Shown: one piece after another, positions 7,751 through 15,146 of the stretch
Layout: every line of letters starts with the position of its first letter
Numbering within the stretch: the first letter of the stretch is position 1
IMG/VR virus record: IMGVR_UViG_3300042542_000328
Coordinates: 1 to 25,973 of that record
DNA: 25,973 nucleotides
Strand: one strand, 5' to 3'
Source: a virus
The notes under the pieces: model-generated
Told to the model about the DNA's origin: nothing
The model's input: only the letters and a program-made list of their open reading frames with translations
The model's database searches: none
Program-made: the position numbers and the translations under genes

Positions 7751-8460
7751 TGCACCTAGTCGTCGGCACACCATGTTATGGGGGGATGATGTGTACTGAG
7801 TACACGGAGTCCCTGCTGGCGCTTAAGGAAGCCTGCTTGGTGAACAACATCAAGTTAACCTGCGTCTTCCTTGGGAACGAGAGTCTGGTGCAACGCGGTA
7901 GAAACACCATCGCGCACCACTTCATGCGGATGCAAGATGCAACTCACCTGATCTTTATTGACGCTGACCAGAAGTTTGTGGCAAACGACATTGCCCGAAT
8001 GATTAAGGCTGACAAAGGTATTGTGGGCGGCCCAGTCCCCATGAAGGGGATCAACTGGGACAAGGTACGTCAGGGTGCTGTTCTGAATCATCCTAACTTG
8101 TCCGTCCTTACGGGCATTTTTAATTTAAACAAGCTGGACGGTCACGAGATGATTAGTCCAGACTTGCCGTTTCAGGTAAAACATATTGGCACAGGATTTA
8201 TGTTGATCCGCCGCGATGTTTTTGAGAAACTACAGCCTCATGTGGGCTGGTATGACAACGGGGGTGTGACCATCCCCAAGGGTGAGAAGGTGTACGACTA
8301 CTTCAAGGTACAGAACTACGACCACGAACTTCTGTCTGAGGACTACAACTTCTGCCACTTGTACCGTGAGCATGGTGGAACCGTCTGGGCCGCGCCTTGG
8401 TGCGAACTCGGACATTTTGGCGCATATCTTTTTAGCGGGCAATACGCCCAAGGAGCATAA
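7750..8460 (+). CDS. GT-A-type glycosyltransferase-like protein
   Basis: The protein has 236 residues. It opens with a hydrophobic strand and VGTPCYGG, typical of phage GT-A-like proteins. HLIFIDADQKF gives a DxD motif at residues 71-73, the expected metal and nucleotide-sugar site. Later motifs include VGGPVPMKG, GTGFMLIRRDVFEKL and LSEDYNFCHLYREHGG, the usual acceptor-side and acidic motifs of family-2-like transferases. It is cytosolic, with no membrane span. It lies directly downstream of the fibre genes and the coiled-coil gene, so the likely substrates are virion proteins or a host surface glycan. Sugar donor and acceptor cannot be told from sequence. Confidence 0.85.
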   Translation: MHLVVGTPCYGGMMCTEYTESLLALKEACLVNNIKLTCVFLGNESLVQRGRNTIAHHFMRMQDATHLIFIDADQKFVANDIARMIKADKGIVGGPVPMKGINWDKVRQGAVLNHPNLSVLTGIFNLNKLDGHEMISPDLPFQVKHIGTGFMLIRRDVFEKLQPHVGWYDNGGVTIPKGEKVYDYFKVQNYDHELLSEDYNFCHLYREHGGTVWAAPWCELGHFGAYLFSGQYAQGA

Positions 8461-8462
8461 AA

Positions 8463-8804
8463 ATGGCACATCGCATGATGAAGTATCGTTTAGCCGCTGA
8501 CGGCACAGTCCCCACATTCCTCTGCCTACACGCTGAAGGCGTTGGTGGTGTGTATGTGGTTGCCGACCCTAGTACCCCTAGCCCCCGTGACATGGTCATG
8601 GTTGGCATCTCTGAAACCAATGACATCGGTGACGCTGAAGCTTTTGCAACCAAAGCTGACTTGTTGGCGTATTTGACAACAGTGGGCGCAAGCTGGACAC
8701 AGCCTGACCCAGCACAGCCAAACAATCTAGAAGCTACTATCCCTTTTAATCCATCTGCCGCCGCTGACTGGGCATGGGGTCGTTTGGATGCACTGAACGC
8801 TTAA
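8463..8804 (+). CDS. Small phage protein of unknown function (113 aa)
   Basis: AAGGAG at 8450-8455 precedes the ATG by 7 bases. The protein starts MAHRMMKYRLAADGTVPTFL and ends in a segment with DWAWGRLDALNA, a Trp-rich ending that I recall from small phage proteins near lysis genes. There are no membrane spans and no catalytic motifs. It sits between the glycosyltransferase and the lysis module. No function can be given. Confidence 0.78.
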   Translation: MAHRMMKYRLAADGTVPTFLCLHAEGVGGVYVVADPSTPSPRDMVMVGISETNDIGDAEAFATKADLLAYLTTVGASWTQPDPAQPNNLEATIPFNPSAAADWAWGRLDALNA

Positions 8805-8806
8805 TT

Positions 8807-9001
8807 GTGGACTCGGTAGAAACAAAACTTGCCGTGCATGAAGCCATCTGCTCAGAGCGCTATAACAGCATAGATCGCTCTTTGCGTGATGGGGACAAGC
8901 GCATGACCAAGATTGAGTACTTGCTGTATGCGGTGATGGTGTGTGTGCTGTTCGGGCCGGGCGTCGCTGGAGAGCTCGTCAAAAAGATCTTGGGGCTATA
9001 G
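8807..9001 (+). CDS. XhlA-like single-span membrane protein, possible holin accessory
   Basis: From the GTG at 8807, two bases after the upstream stop, the protein has 64 residues. An ATG at 8774 would add 11 residues but overlap the upstream gene by 31 bases; neither start has a clear ribosome binding site. The N-terminal half is a charged helix (VETKLAVHEAICSERYNSID), and the C-terminal half holds one membrane span around YLLYAVMVCVLFGPGVAG followed by lysines. This layout matches the XhlA hemolysin/holin-accessory type. The position just before the endolysin cassette supports a lysis role, which is inferred. Confidence 0.65.
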   Translation: MDSVETKLAVHEAICSERYNSIDRSLRDGDKRMTKIEYLLYAVMVCVLFGPGVAGELVKKILGL

Positions 9002-9002
9002 C

Positions 9003-9095
9003 ATGTGGGATTGGGTCGAAGCGTTTATCGTTGCGGCCTTTTTAGTTATCTTCATTATTTGGGGTACGTTCACCCTTGTATGGATTTGGGGTTAA
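9003..9095 (+). CDS. 30-residue membrane protein in the lysis module
   Basis: A short open frame begins with ATG one base after the stop of the XhlA-like gene and ends TAA, three bases before the next ATG. It reads MWDWVEAF, then an uninterrupted hydrophobic stretch of Val, Ile, Phe, Leu and Ala, and ends with Trp-Gly. It could span the membrane once. No strong Shine-Dalgarno sequence precedes it (only GGGG at about 9 bases), so coupling with the upstream gene is possible. It fills a gap that would otherwise be empty in a densely packed region. Function unknown; a small holin, antiholin or spanin-like helper is conceivable. Confidence 0.55.
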   Translation: MWDWVEAFIVAAFLVIFIIWGTFTLVWIWG

Positions 9096-9098
9096 CCC

Positions 9099-9716
9099 AT
9101 GAGTGATGAAAAACTAAACGCCAATTCAACGCTTGATAAAGTGTTGGGCTACGTAGATAGTCCATTTAAGCTATTTGCAATCCTTGTCATGGGGGTTATG
9201 GCTTTTGTTGGGTATATGTTTTGGCAAAACCAATCGTTCCTAATCTCTGCGTACCAAGAGCAAAAGCGGATGCCAAGCATCAACGAGGAAAGAGCAGACG
9301 ATGCGGCTTCTGTACTGTTTAAACAAACAGACGCTAAGTTTGTGGCTATTTTCAAAGTCAACCCAATATTGGGCACTCGGATTCTGTACAGGCTGTATAC
9401 AAAAGATGGGCGCAGTAAGGAGTTAGAAGGCTTGGACGTTGGTCTGTTTACCGCCAACCACGCAAACAACAATGATGTTGTAAAACTAATGGCGGGGGAT
9501 GTTCCTTGCAGTCAGTACCTACGCCCACAAAGTGAATTGGGCATTTGGTACATAGCGCAAGGAGTTGGTTATACCTGCCGAATATCTGTGCCCCCAGATC
9601 GTAGTCGGTTCATAGGGCAGATTACGGCAGGATGGTCTAGTCAACCTGACAACTTAGAACACATCATTTCAATGATGGAGATTTCAGCAACCATGCTAAC
9701 TAAACGAGGTAACTAA
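9099..9716 (+). CDS. Membrane-anchored phage protein of unknown function (205 aa)
   Basis: A hydrophobic segment at about residues 23-42 (FKLFAILVMGVMAFVGYMFW) follows a short charged N-terminus, so the protein is probably anchored in the inner membrane. The remaining 160 residues form a soluble domain with VPCSQYLRPQSELGIWYIAQ and two cysteines in the CSQ and YTCRIS motifs. It has no lipobox and no endopeptidase motif, so it is not a recognisable spanin or SAR endolysin. It overlaps the endolysin start by TAATG and lies between membrane proteins of the lysis module, which suggests a role in lysis or in superinfection control. This is inference from context. Confidence 0.78.
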   Translation: MSDEKLNANSTLDKVLGYVDSPFKLFAILVMGVMAFVGYMFWQNQSFLISAYQEQKRMPSINEERADDAASVLFKQTDAKFVAIFKVNPILGTRILYRLYTKDGRSKELEGLDVGLFTANHANNNDVVKLMAGDVPCSQYLRPQSELGIWYIAQGVGYTCRISVPPDRSRFIGQITAGWSSQPDNLEHIISMMEISATMLTKRGN

Positions 9717-10231
9717 TGGCTCAGTTTGAACCAGCTTTTGAGCAAATGATTAGGGACGAGGGTGGCTACGTCCTCCATGAAGTCGCTGGCGACACTGGCG
9801 GGATGACCTACGCAGGCATCGCTCGTAACAAAAACCCACAGTGGAATGGCTGGGCGCTTGTGGACAAAAAAGAGTTTGGCGGGTCTCTTACGCCCATGGT
9901 GCGCGAGTTTTACCGCGTTGAATTCTGGGACAAGATGCGTGGCAACGAGATCGCCAACCAAGAGGTAGCCAACAGCATCTTTAACTTTGGGGTAAATGCT
10001 GGCATGGGCATGGCTGTAAAGCTTGCCCAATTGGTTGTTGGGGCTACGCCTGACGGCGGAATAGGCGCCAAAACCATCGAAAAGCTCAACCAAATCACGG
10101 ACGGCCAGCGGTTCAAAGAGTCCTATGCTTTGGCAAAAATTGCCCGTTACGTTGAGATATGCAACAAGAACCCCGTGCAGGTTAAGTTCCTCAAGGGTTG
10201 GATTAACCGCACACTGAAAGGTCTAGCATGA
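9716..10231 (+). CDS. Endolysin, GH108-type N-acetylmuramidase
   Basis: The protein has 171 residues. Its start has DEGGY at residues 14-18, with Glu15 as the expected catalytic acid of glycosyl hydrolase family 108, followed by DTGGMTYAGIA, the family's second signature. The C-terminal half, with NSIFNFGVNAGMG and TPDGGIGAKTIEKLN, matches the PG_binding_3 domain normally fused to it. No signal peptide is present, so it depends on a holin to reach peptidoglycan. It is coupled upstream by TAATG and downstream by ATGA to the 3TM holin. The function is muralytic release of progeny from the host. Confidence 0.93.
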   Translation: MAQFEPAFEQMIRDEGGYVLHEVAGDTGGMTYAGIARNKNPQWNGWALVDKKEFGGSLTPMVREFYRVEFWDKMRGNEIANQEVANSIFNFGVNAGMGMAVKLAQLVVGATPDGGIGAKTIEKLNQITDGQRFKESYALAKIARYVEICNKNPVQVKFLKGWINRTLKGLA

Positions 10232-10665
10232 GCTTGCTTGCCGTTGGATCAATCATAGAAGCCGTGGGTAAGGTTGCAGGCGACCTGATCACCACTGACA
10301 AAGAGAAGATGGAGATGGAGATTGAGCAACGTAAGCTTGATCTTGAAGAGAAGCGCATCGACCAAGCAACCGATCTAGCCCAGATTGAGGTCAACAAGAT
10401 CGAAGCGGCGTCCTCTAGCGTGTTTGTCAGCGGCTGGCGTCCTGCCATCGGCTGGATCGGTGTAGCGGCTATGGCGTACCAGTTCTTGGCTTATCCGCTG
10501 TTTCAATGGGCTTGGAAGTACTTGCAGGCTATGGGCTGGGTTCCAGTAGGCATGGATCCCCCTCCAGTGCTTGAGGCTGACCAGCTTTGGGTCATCCTGT
10601 CAGGCATCTTGGGAATCGCTGGTATGCGATCTTTTGAGAAGACTAAGGGTGTGGCAAGCAAGTAA
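10228..10665 (+). CDS. GTA-type holin with three membrane segments
   Basis: The 145-residue protein has an N-terminal amphipathic segment, a charged coiled coil (about 25-60), and then SGWRPAIGWIGVAAMAYQFL, the diagnostic start of the 3TM holin family found in gene-transfer agents and phages. A further hydrophobic span lies near 118-135 (LWVILSGILGIAGM). The charged coil precedes membrane segments, as usual in the family. It is translated by ATGA overlap with the endolysin. It should form the lesions that let the endolysin through. No dual start is evident. Confidence 0.88.
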   Translation: MSLLAVGSIIEAVGKVAGDLITTDKEKMEMEIEQRKLDLEEKRIDQATDLAQIEVNKIEAASSSVFVSGWRPAIGWIGVAAMAYQFLAYPLFQWAWKYLQAMGWVPVGMDPPPVLEADQLWVILSGILGIAGMRSFEKTKGVASK

Positions 10666-10667
10666 CC

Positions 10668-10696
10668 TTGTCACAAGTTAAAAGGCATACTAAAAT
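10668..10696 (+). promoter_or_regulatory. Sigma70-type promoter for the adaptor-to-ejection block
   Basis: TTGTCA at 10668-10673 and TAAAAT at 10691-10696 are separated by exactly 17 bases, each matching five of six consensus bases. They lie in the largest gap (58 bases) between the plus-strand genes, between the holin and the adaptor gene. This suggests independent expression of the second structural block by host RNA polymerase. Confidence 0.6.
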
Positions 10697-10723
10697 GTCC
10701 CAACGAATCTACGAGGTGAACGC

Positions 10724-11359
10724 ATGACGACCGCAAGTGTTATGACCTATGACAGTTTGGTCGAAAACATCCAGTCCTATCTGGAGCGTAACGACACTTC
10801 CACGCTGGACAAGATCCCTTTGTTTATCATGCTGGCTGAGCAGGTTATAGCCTCTCAGATCAAGTTTTTGGGTAACCTGACCGTCAACACCAGCACTATG
10901 ACTGCTGGCGCTAACGTGATTGATAAGCCTGCTCGTTGGCACAAGACTGTCTCCATGAACATTACAGTAGCTGGTGAGCGCCAGCCTGTGTTCAATCGTA
11001 GGTATGAGTACCTGCGGGAGTACTGGCCTGACCCCGCGCAAACGGAAGTCCCAAAGTACTACTGCGACTACGACTACACCCATTGGATGGTAGCCCCTAC
11101 TCCTGCCGCGGCTTATGATTTTGAGGTGCTGTACTACGAACGTGTCCAACCTTTGGACAGCTCCAACCAAACCAATTGGTTCACCATCTACGCCCCTCAA
11201 GCCCTGCTTTACGGATCTTTACTGCAAGCTATGCCGTTCTTAAAGAACGATGATCGCGTTCCTCTGTGGCAAGGTCAGTACAAGCTGATCATGGACATCT
11301 TGACGGCTGAGGACAAGTTGCGTATTGCTGATCGTCAAGCGGTCGCCAACGACAGTTAA
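10724..11359 (+). CDS. Head-tail adaptor-like protein (SU10-adaptor/TTA type)
   Basis: The 211-residue protein is helical at the N-terminus (TYDSLVENIQSYLERND), then has AEQVIASQIKFLGN and a beta-rich middle (FEVLYYERVQPL), then NWFTIYAPQALLYGSLLQA and a helical end with DDRVPLWQGQY. This is the layout of the phage adaptor family seen in SU10-like and T7-like phages, where the protein joins portal to nozzle. GAGGTG at 10713-10718 is a good ribosome binding site. The gene follows the promoter directly and precedes the fibre and nozzle genes. The family call is by motif recognition and could be tested by structure prediction. Confidence 0.82.
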   Translation: MTTASVMTYDSLVENIQSYLERNDTSTLDKIPLFIMLAEQVIASQIKFLGNLTVNTSTMTAGANVIDKPARWHKTVSMNITVAGERQPVFNRRYEYLREYWPDPAQTEVPKYYCDYDYTHWMVAPTPAAAYDFEVLYYERVQPLDSSNQTNWFTIYAPQALLYGSLLQAMPFLKNDDRVPLWQGQYKLIMDILTAEDKLRIADRQAVANDS

Positions 11360-11367
11360 GGACTAAC

Positions 11368-12645
11368 ATGAGCTACAACTCACCATTCACAGGCAACGTC
11401 ATTCAACCGACTGACGTTTCTTTTCGTGCCGTTACGCTGAGCGCTAACACCCAGTTGGAGTGGCCCATCAACGGGAATGCCACAGACGACTTTGCCGCTC
11501 GCATCATGCAGGTCACAGCTACAACTGCTGGTCTTAGCCTGTATATGCCACCTGCTAACCAAAGCTCTGTAGGTAATGACGCGCTGATCCGAAACGTCGG
11601 AGCTAACACCTTCACGGTTAAAGACTACGCCGGCGCTAATACGATCATCTCTGTTGCCGCCGGCGAATCCAAGTACGTCTACATCACAGCCAACCCTACA
11701 GTCACAGGCACATGGGGCAACATCGCTTTTGGCACGGGAACATCCTCTGCTGATGCCGCTACCTTGGCTGGCTATGGTTTGGTTGCCAGCGGCTCAACGC
11801 TGAACCAGAGCCACCCTGCTTTGACATTGGTTAACGCTGGGACTTTTGGCGTAACCAATAGAGCACAAACTTCGGTGTGGGACGGTGGAGCTGGTACTTA
11901 CACGCTACCTTCAGCCACTACGCTTGGAAACAACTGGTTTACCTTGTTTAAGAACAGCGGAACTGGCTCAATGGTGATCTCCGCCGCTGACAACATTGAC
12001 GGACAGTCTACAAAGACGTTTGCGCCTAACGAGTCTGCTTTCATTGTCAGCACTGGTACAACCTACTTGACCGTTGGCTATGGTGTTAGTAACCAGTTTT
12101 TTTACACGTCTTTGGTTAAGGCGGTAGTTACAGGGTCGTACACTTTAACTTCAAGTGAAGCTACAAACACCATTCAGACCTACACAGGAACATTAACTGG
12201 TAACGTCACAGTGGTTTACCCACCAGTGGTGAACTTGTACGTGATCAAGAACTCCACAACGGCTGGTGGTTTTACATTGACTGTTGGAACTGGATCTGGC
12301 ACGTCGGTGGTCATTCCTTCTGGTCAACAGGTTACTTTGGCTTGCGACGGTACTAACTTCTTTAACGCCAACACTACTCAAGCTGGCGCAGTGACCACAT
12401 TGAGTTTGGCTGATGGCACCGTAGGCTCACCGTCCTTAAACTTTGGTAACGAGACAAACACGGGTGTTTATCGTGCAAGCGCTGGTCAATTTAACACTGC
12501 TATTTTGGGCGTTTTGAGATCTACGTTGTCGGCAACAGGATTGACGATTGCTGGGTCTGTAGCAGGAACAACTGGAGTGTTTTCTGGAGCTGTTTCTGGA
12601 ACAACTGGAACATTTACCAGTGGCGTTTCTGGAGGCACGTTCTAA
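11368..12645 (+). CDS. Tail fibre-like protein between adaptor and nozzle
   Basis: The protein has 425 residues, rich in Thr, Ser, Gly and Ala. SLNFGNETNTGVYR near residue 355 and the later GLTIAGSVAGTTGVFSGAVS are hallmarks of phage fibres, with repeated -GTTG-F-SG units at the end. The C-terminus GVSGGTF matches the small fibre gene at 1834-2127. AAGGA precedes the ATG, and the stop overlaps the nozzle start (TAATG). It probably forms a trimeric fibre attached at the adaptor or nozzle. No peptidase or chaperone domain is seen at the C-terminus. Confidence 0.85.
   Translation: MSYNSPFTGNVIQPTDVSFRAVTLSANTQLEWPINGNATDDFAARIMQVTATTAGLSLYMPPANQSSVGNDALIRNVGANTFTVKDYAGANTIISVAAGESKYVYITANPTVTGTWGNIAFGTGTSSADAATLAGYGLVASGSTLNQSHPALTLVNAGTFGVTNRAQTSVWDGGAGTYTLPSATTLGNNWFTLFKNSGTGSMVISAADNIDGQSTKTFAPNESAFIVSTGTTYLTVGYGVSNQFFYTSLVKAVVTGSYTLTSSEATNTIQTYTGTLTGNVTVVYPPVVNLYVIKNSTTAGGFTLTVGTGSGTSVVIPSGQQVTLACDGTNFFNANTTQAGAVTTLSLADGTVGSPSLNFGNETNTGVYRASAGQFNTAILGVLRSTLSATGLTIAGSVAGTTGVFSGAVSGTTGTFTSGVSGGTF
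12631..12636 (+). promoter_or_regulatory. Shine-Dalgarno GGAGGC inside the C-terminal Gly-Gly codons
   Basis: GGAGGC encodes Gly-Gly of the SGGTF tail and lies exactly 8 bases before the ATG at 12645, the same geometry as at 2113, 4029 and 4967. Confidence 0.75.
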
Positions 12646-14885
12646 TGACCAAAAAGGTCTTTGCGCTGGACACGAAGCCGGGCATCCAGCGCGATGGAAC
12701 GGTCTTTGACAAAGAGTTTTACAACGACGGACGTTGGGTAAGGTTCCAGCGCGGACGCCCTCGTAAGGTTGGTGGCTACACGCAGATCACCGCAGGGATT
12801 TCAGGCCCATCCCGTGGCATTTACGTTAACCCACAGCAGAGCTTTAACAACGTCTTTAATGGGCACTCTAAGGGTTTGCAGGTTGTTCCTATTGACAACA
12901 ACGGTGTAGGAGCAGGCATCACGGATCTGACGCTGTCTAACTTTACGGCATCGGACAACAATCTGTGGCAATTTGATACGTTCTATGACGTGAGTGGATC
13001 TGGAGATAATTTGCTGTTGGCGCACCCCGGTCAATCCCTCAGCCTTATTGACAACAACGTCAACACCCCTGTTTTGGGTGGCAACATCACTGGCACAAGT
13101 TTGTCAGCTATTGGCGTGTTCTCTGAGTCTGTGTACTTGAACAGCACCACGACCATGTATCTGTCAACCCAAAGCCTTCAGGTTGGTGCAGGTCAATCCA
13201 TCTCTGGGACTGGTATTCCTTCTGGTACTACGGTTGTTTCTACCAATCTTGCTGTACCTGTTTTAAACGCTGTAGCCGTGACTGGAACTGCTGGTCAGTG
13301 CTCTTGTACATCAACAACAGGTCTCTACATTGGTCAAACAGTAGCTGTTTCTGGGACTTTAACAGGTACAGCCACAGGTATTACCTCTGGCGTGACGTAC
13401 TTCATCATTGCCACCAACTACGCTACAACTTTTACTTTGTCCGCCTCCTCTGGTGGCGCGGCAATTGTCACCACCGCTGGCACAACAACTGGCTTGGTGT
13501 TTACGCTCAGTCAGATCCAAAACGTGGTGATCTCAGCCGCGGCAACAGCTTCTGGCGCCTCTACAATCACCTTTGACAACAATGTTTCCGTCTCTGGTGG
13601 TGTTGTTTCCCTTCACCCTTACGTGTTTGTTTATGGGAATAACGGGCTAATTAGAAACTGTTCGGCAGGCAACATAAATGATTGGGTCTCTGCGGACGCC
13701 AATGAGGTCTCTGTAGCAACTGGAAAGATTGTCCAAGGGCTACCCGTCCGAGGCGGCTCAAACGCGCCTTCTGGGCTGTTTTGGAGCCTTGACAGCCTTA
13801 TCCGCGTGTCTTACATCGGTGGTGCTGGTACACCCCCACAGTTTTGGCGCTATGACTTAATCTCTTCCCAATCGTCGATCTTGTCTTCTCAGTCAGTGAT
13901 TGAGTACGACGGTATCTATTATTGGTGCGGTGTTGACAGGTTCTTGCTTTACAACGGTGTTGTGAAAGAGATTACTAACACCATGAACCAGAACTACTTT
14001 TTTGATAACCTGAACTACGCCCAGCGCGAGAAGGTTTGGGTGTCAAAGGTTCCTCGTTTTGGTGAGATTTGGTGGTTCTACCCTCGTGGGAATGCTACTG
14101 AATGCACAGATGCTATCATCTACAACATTCGCGAAAACACTTGGTACGACGCTGGTGAGGCTCTTGGCGCTCGTCGTTCTGCTGGTTACTTCTCTCAGGT
14201 CTTTACTCGCCCAACTTGGGCTTCATGGGAGACTAACGAAGTAGGTGGCGTGAACGCACTCACGTTAACTGCTGGTGGAACTTTGTACACCAACGGAACC
14301 TATACCAACCAAGCTTTAACAGGCGGAAGCGGTACAGGCGCCACGGCTACGATTGTGGTGGCTGGTGGTATCGTTACCTCCGTGACGATCTACAGCAAGG
14401 GCAAGAACTACGTTGTTGGCGACGCTCTTTCAGCCTCGCTCCCAGTAGGTTCTGGGCTGATTATCACGGTCAATCAGGTGGTTGACTTTGTGTCCTTGTG
14501 GCAACATGAGATTGGGACTAACGCGGTACAGAACACGACCGTGTTGGCAATTGAGTCGTTCTTTGAGACCAATGACTTAGGCTTTGTCTCAGGTGGCCCC
14601 TCCCAGCCTAGCCCTGTGGGTGAGAACAAATGGTTACGCTTAGAGCGTGTTGAGCCTGACTTTGTGCAAAGTGAAGACATGGAGCTGTACGTGACTGGAC
14701 GATCATTTGCCCAGTCCGAAGATACAACGTCTTCTGCATACACCTTTGGCCCAAACACGGGCAAGGTTGACATGCGTGAACAACGACGTGAGCTTCGTTT
14801 AAAGTTTGTCTCTAACGTGGCAGGTGGTAACTACCAAGTTGGTAAGATCATCTTAGACGCTGATTTAGGCGACGTGAGACCGTAA
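12645..14885 (+). CDS. Tail nozzle-like protein (TTB / P22 gp10-type) with inserted domains
   Basis: The 746-residue protein opens with DTKPGIQRDGTVFD and GRWVRFQRGRPRKVGGY, typical of the nozzle or stabilisation proteins of short-tailed phages. Core motifs return at about residues 325-520: VFVYGNNGLIRN, GLFWSLDSLIRVSY, IIYNIRENTWYD, ARRSAGYF. Two insertions stand out. Residues about 171-292 (Thr/Ser/Gly-rich, ending GTTTGLVFTLSQ) and about 536-611 (LTAGGTLYTNGTYTN, GSGTGATATIVVAGG, GKNYVVGDAL) resemble mobile fibre-type domains. They likely decorate the nozzle surface. The length exceeds the usual range for such proteins because of these inserts. Position after the adaptor supports the call. 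Confidence 0.82.
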   Translation: MTKKVFALDTKPGIQRDGTVFDKEFYNDGRWVRFQRGRPRKVGGYTQITAGISGPSRGIYVNPQQSFNNVFNGHSKGLQVVPIDNNGVGAGITDLTLSNFTASDNNLWQFDTFYDVSGSGDNLLLAHPGQSLSLIDNNVNTPVLGGNITGTSLSAIGVFSESVYLNSTTTMYLSTQSLQVGAGQSISGTGIPSGTTVVSTNLAVPVLNAVAVTGTAGQCSCTSTTGLYIGQTVAVSGTLTGTATGITSGVTYFIIATNYATTFTLSASSGGAAIVTTAGTTTGLVFTLSQIQNVVISAAATASGASTITFDNNVSVSGGVVSLHPYVFVYGNNGLIRNCSAGNINDWVSADANEVSVATGKIVQGLPVRGGSNAPSGLFWSLDSLIRVSYIGGAGTPPQFWRYDLISSQSSILSSQSVIEYDGIYYWCGVDRFLLYNGVVKEITNTMNQNYFFDNLNYAQREKVWVSKVPRFGEIWWFYPRGNATECTDAIIYNIRENTWYDAGEALGARRSAGYFSQVFTRPTWASWETNEVGGVNALTLTAGGTLYTNGTYTNQALTGGSGTGATATIVVAGGIVTSVTIYSKGKNYVVGDALSASLPVGSGLIITVNQVVDFVSLWQHEIGTNAVQNTTVLAIESFFETNDLGFVSGGPSQPSPVGENKWLRLERVEPDFVQSEDMELYVTGRSFAQSEDTTSSAYTFGPNTGKVDMREQRRELRLKFVSNVAGGNYQVGKIILDADLGDVRP

Positions 14886-15145
14886 TGGCAACCATACTTA
14901 ACACCAATTTAGCCTATGACCCAAGGTATCACACCTTTGAGTCGTGGGCGTCGCTTATGTGTGAGCAGTACGCCGCACAGCAGTTGGCTATTCCAGACGC
15001 GAACACGGATTGGAAAGAGTGGGCGTCAGGGCTAAAAGCAATTGATGTGTTTACAAACGAGGGCATCCCCGGCCCCTTCATCTACGACGATTGGCAAGAA
15101 TGGGCTGAAGCTCTTGTCAACTCTGTTAACCCAGCGGTGAATTGA
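14885..15145 (+). CDS. Small virion-region protein of unknown function (86 aa)
   Basis: The ATG overlaps the nozzle stop (TAATG). The protein is acidic and Trp-rich, with FESWASLMCEQYAAQ, WKEWASGLKAIDVF and FIYDDWQEWAEALVNSVN, a helical pattern that I recall as a short companion of nozzle genes in several phages. It has no membrane span. A scaffold, chaperone or nozzle-attached part is possible, but nothing in the sequence proves one. Confidence 0.78.
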   Translation: MATILNTNLAYDPRYHTFESWASLMCEQYAAQQLAIPDANTDWKEWASGLKAIDVFTNEGIPGPFIYDDWQEWAEALVNSVNPAVN

Positions 15146-15146
15146 T

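Noticed and set aside
8774-8804. Programmed frameshift joining the 113-residue gene to the XhlA-like gene
   Set aside because: No slippery heptamer was seen in the overlap, and both proteins make sense as separate products.
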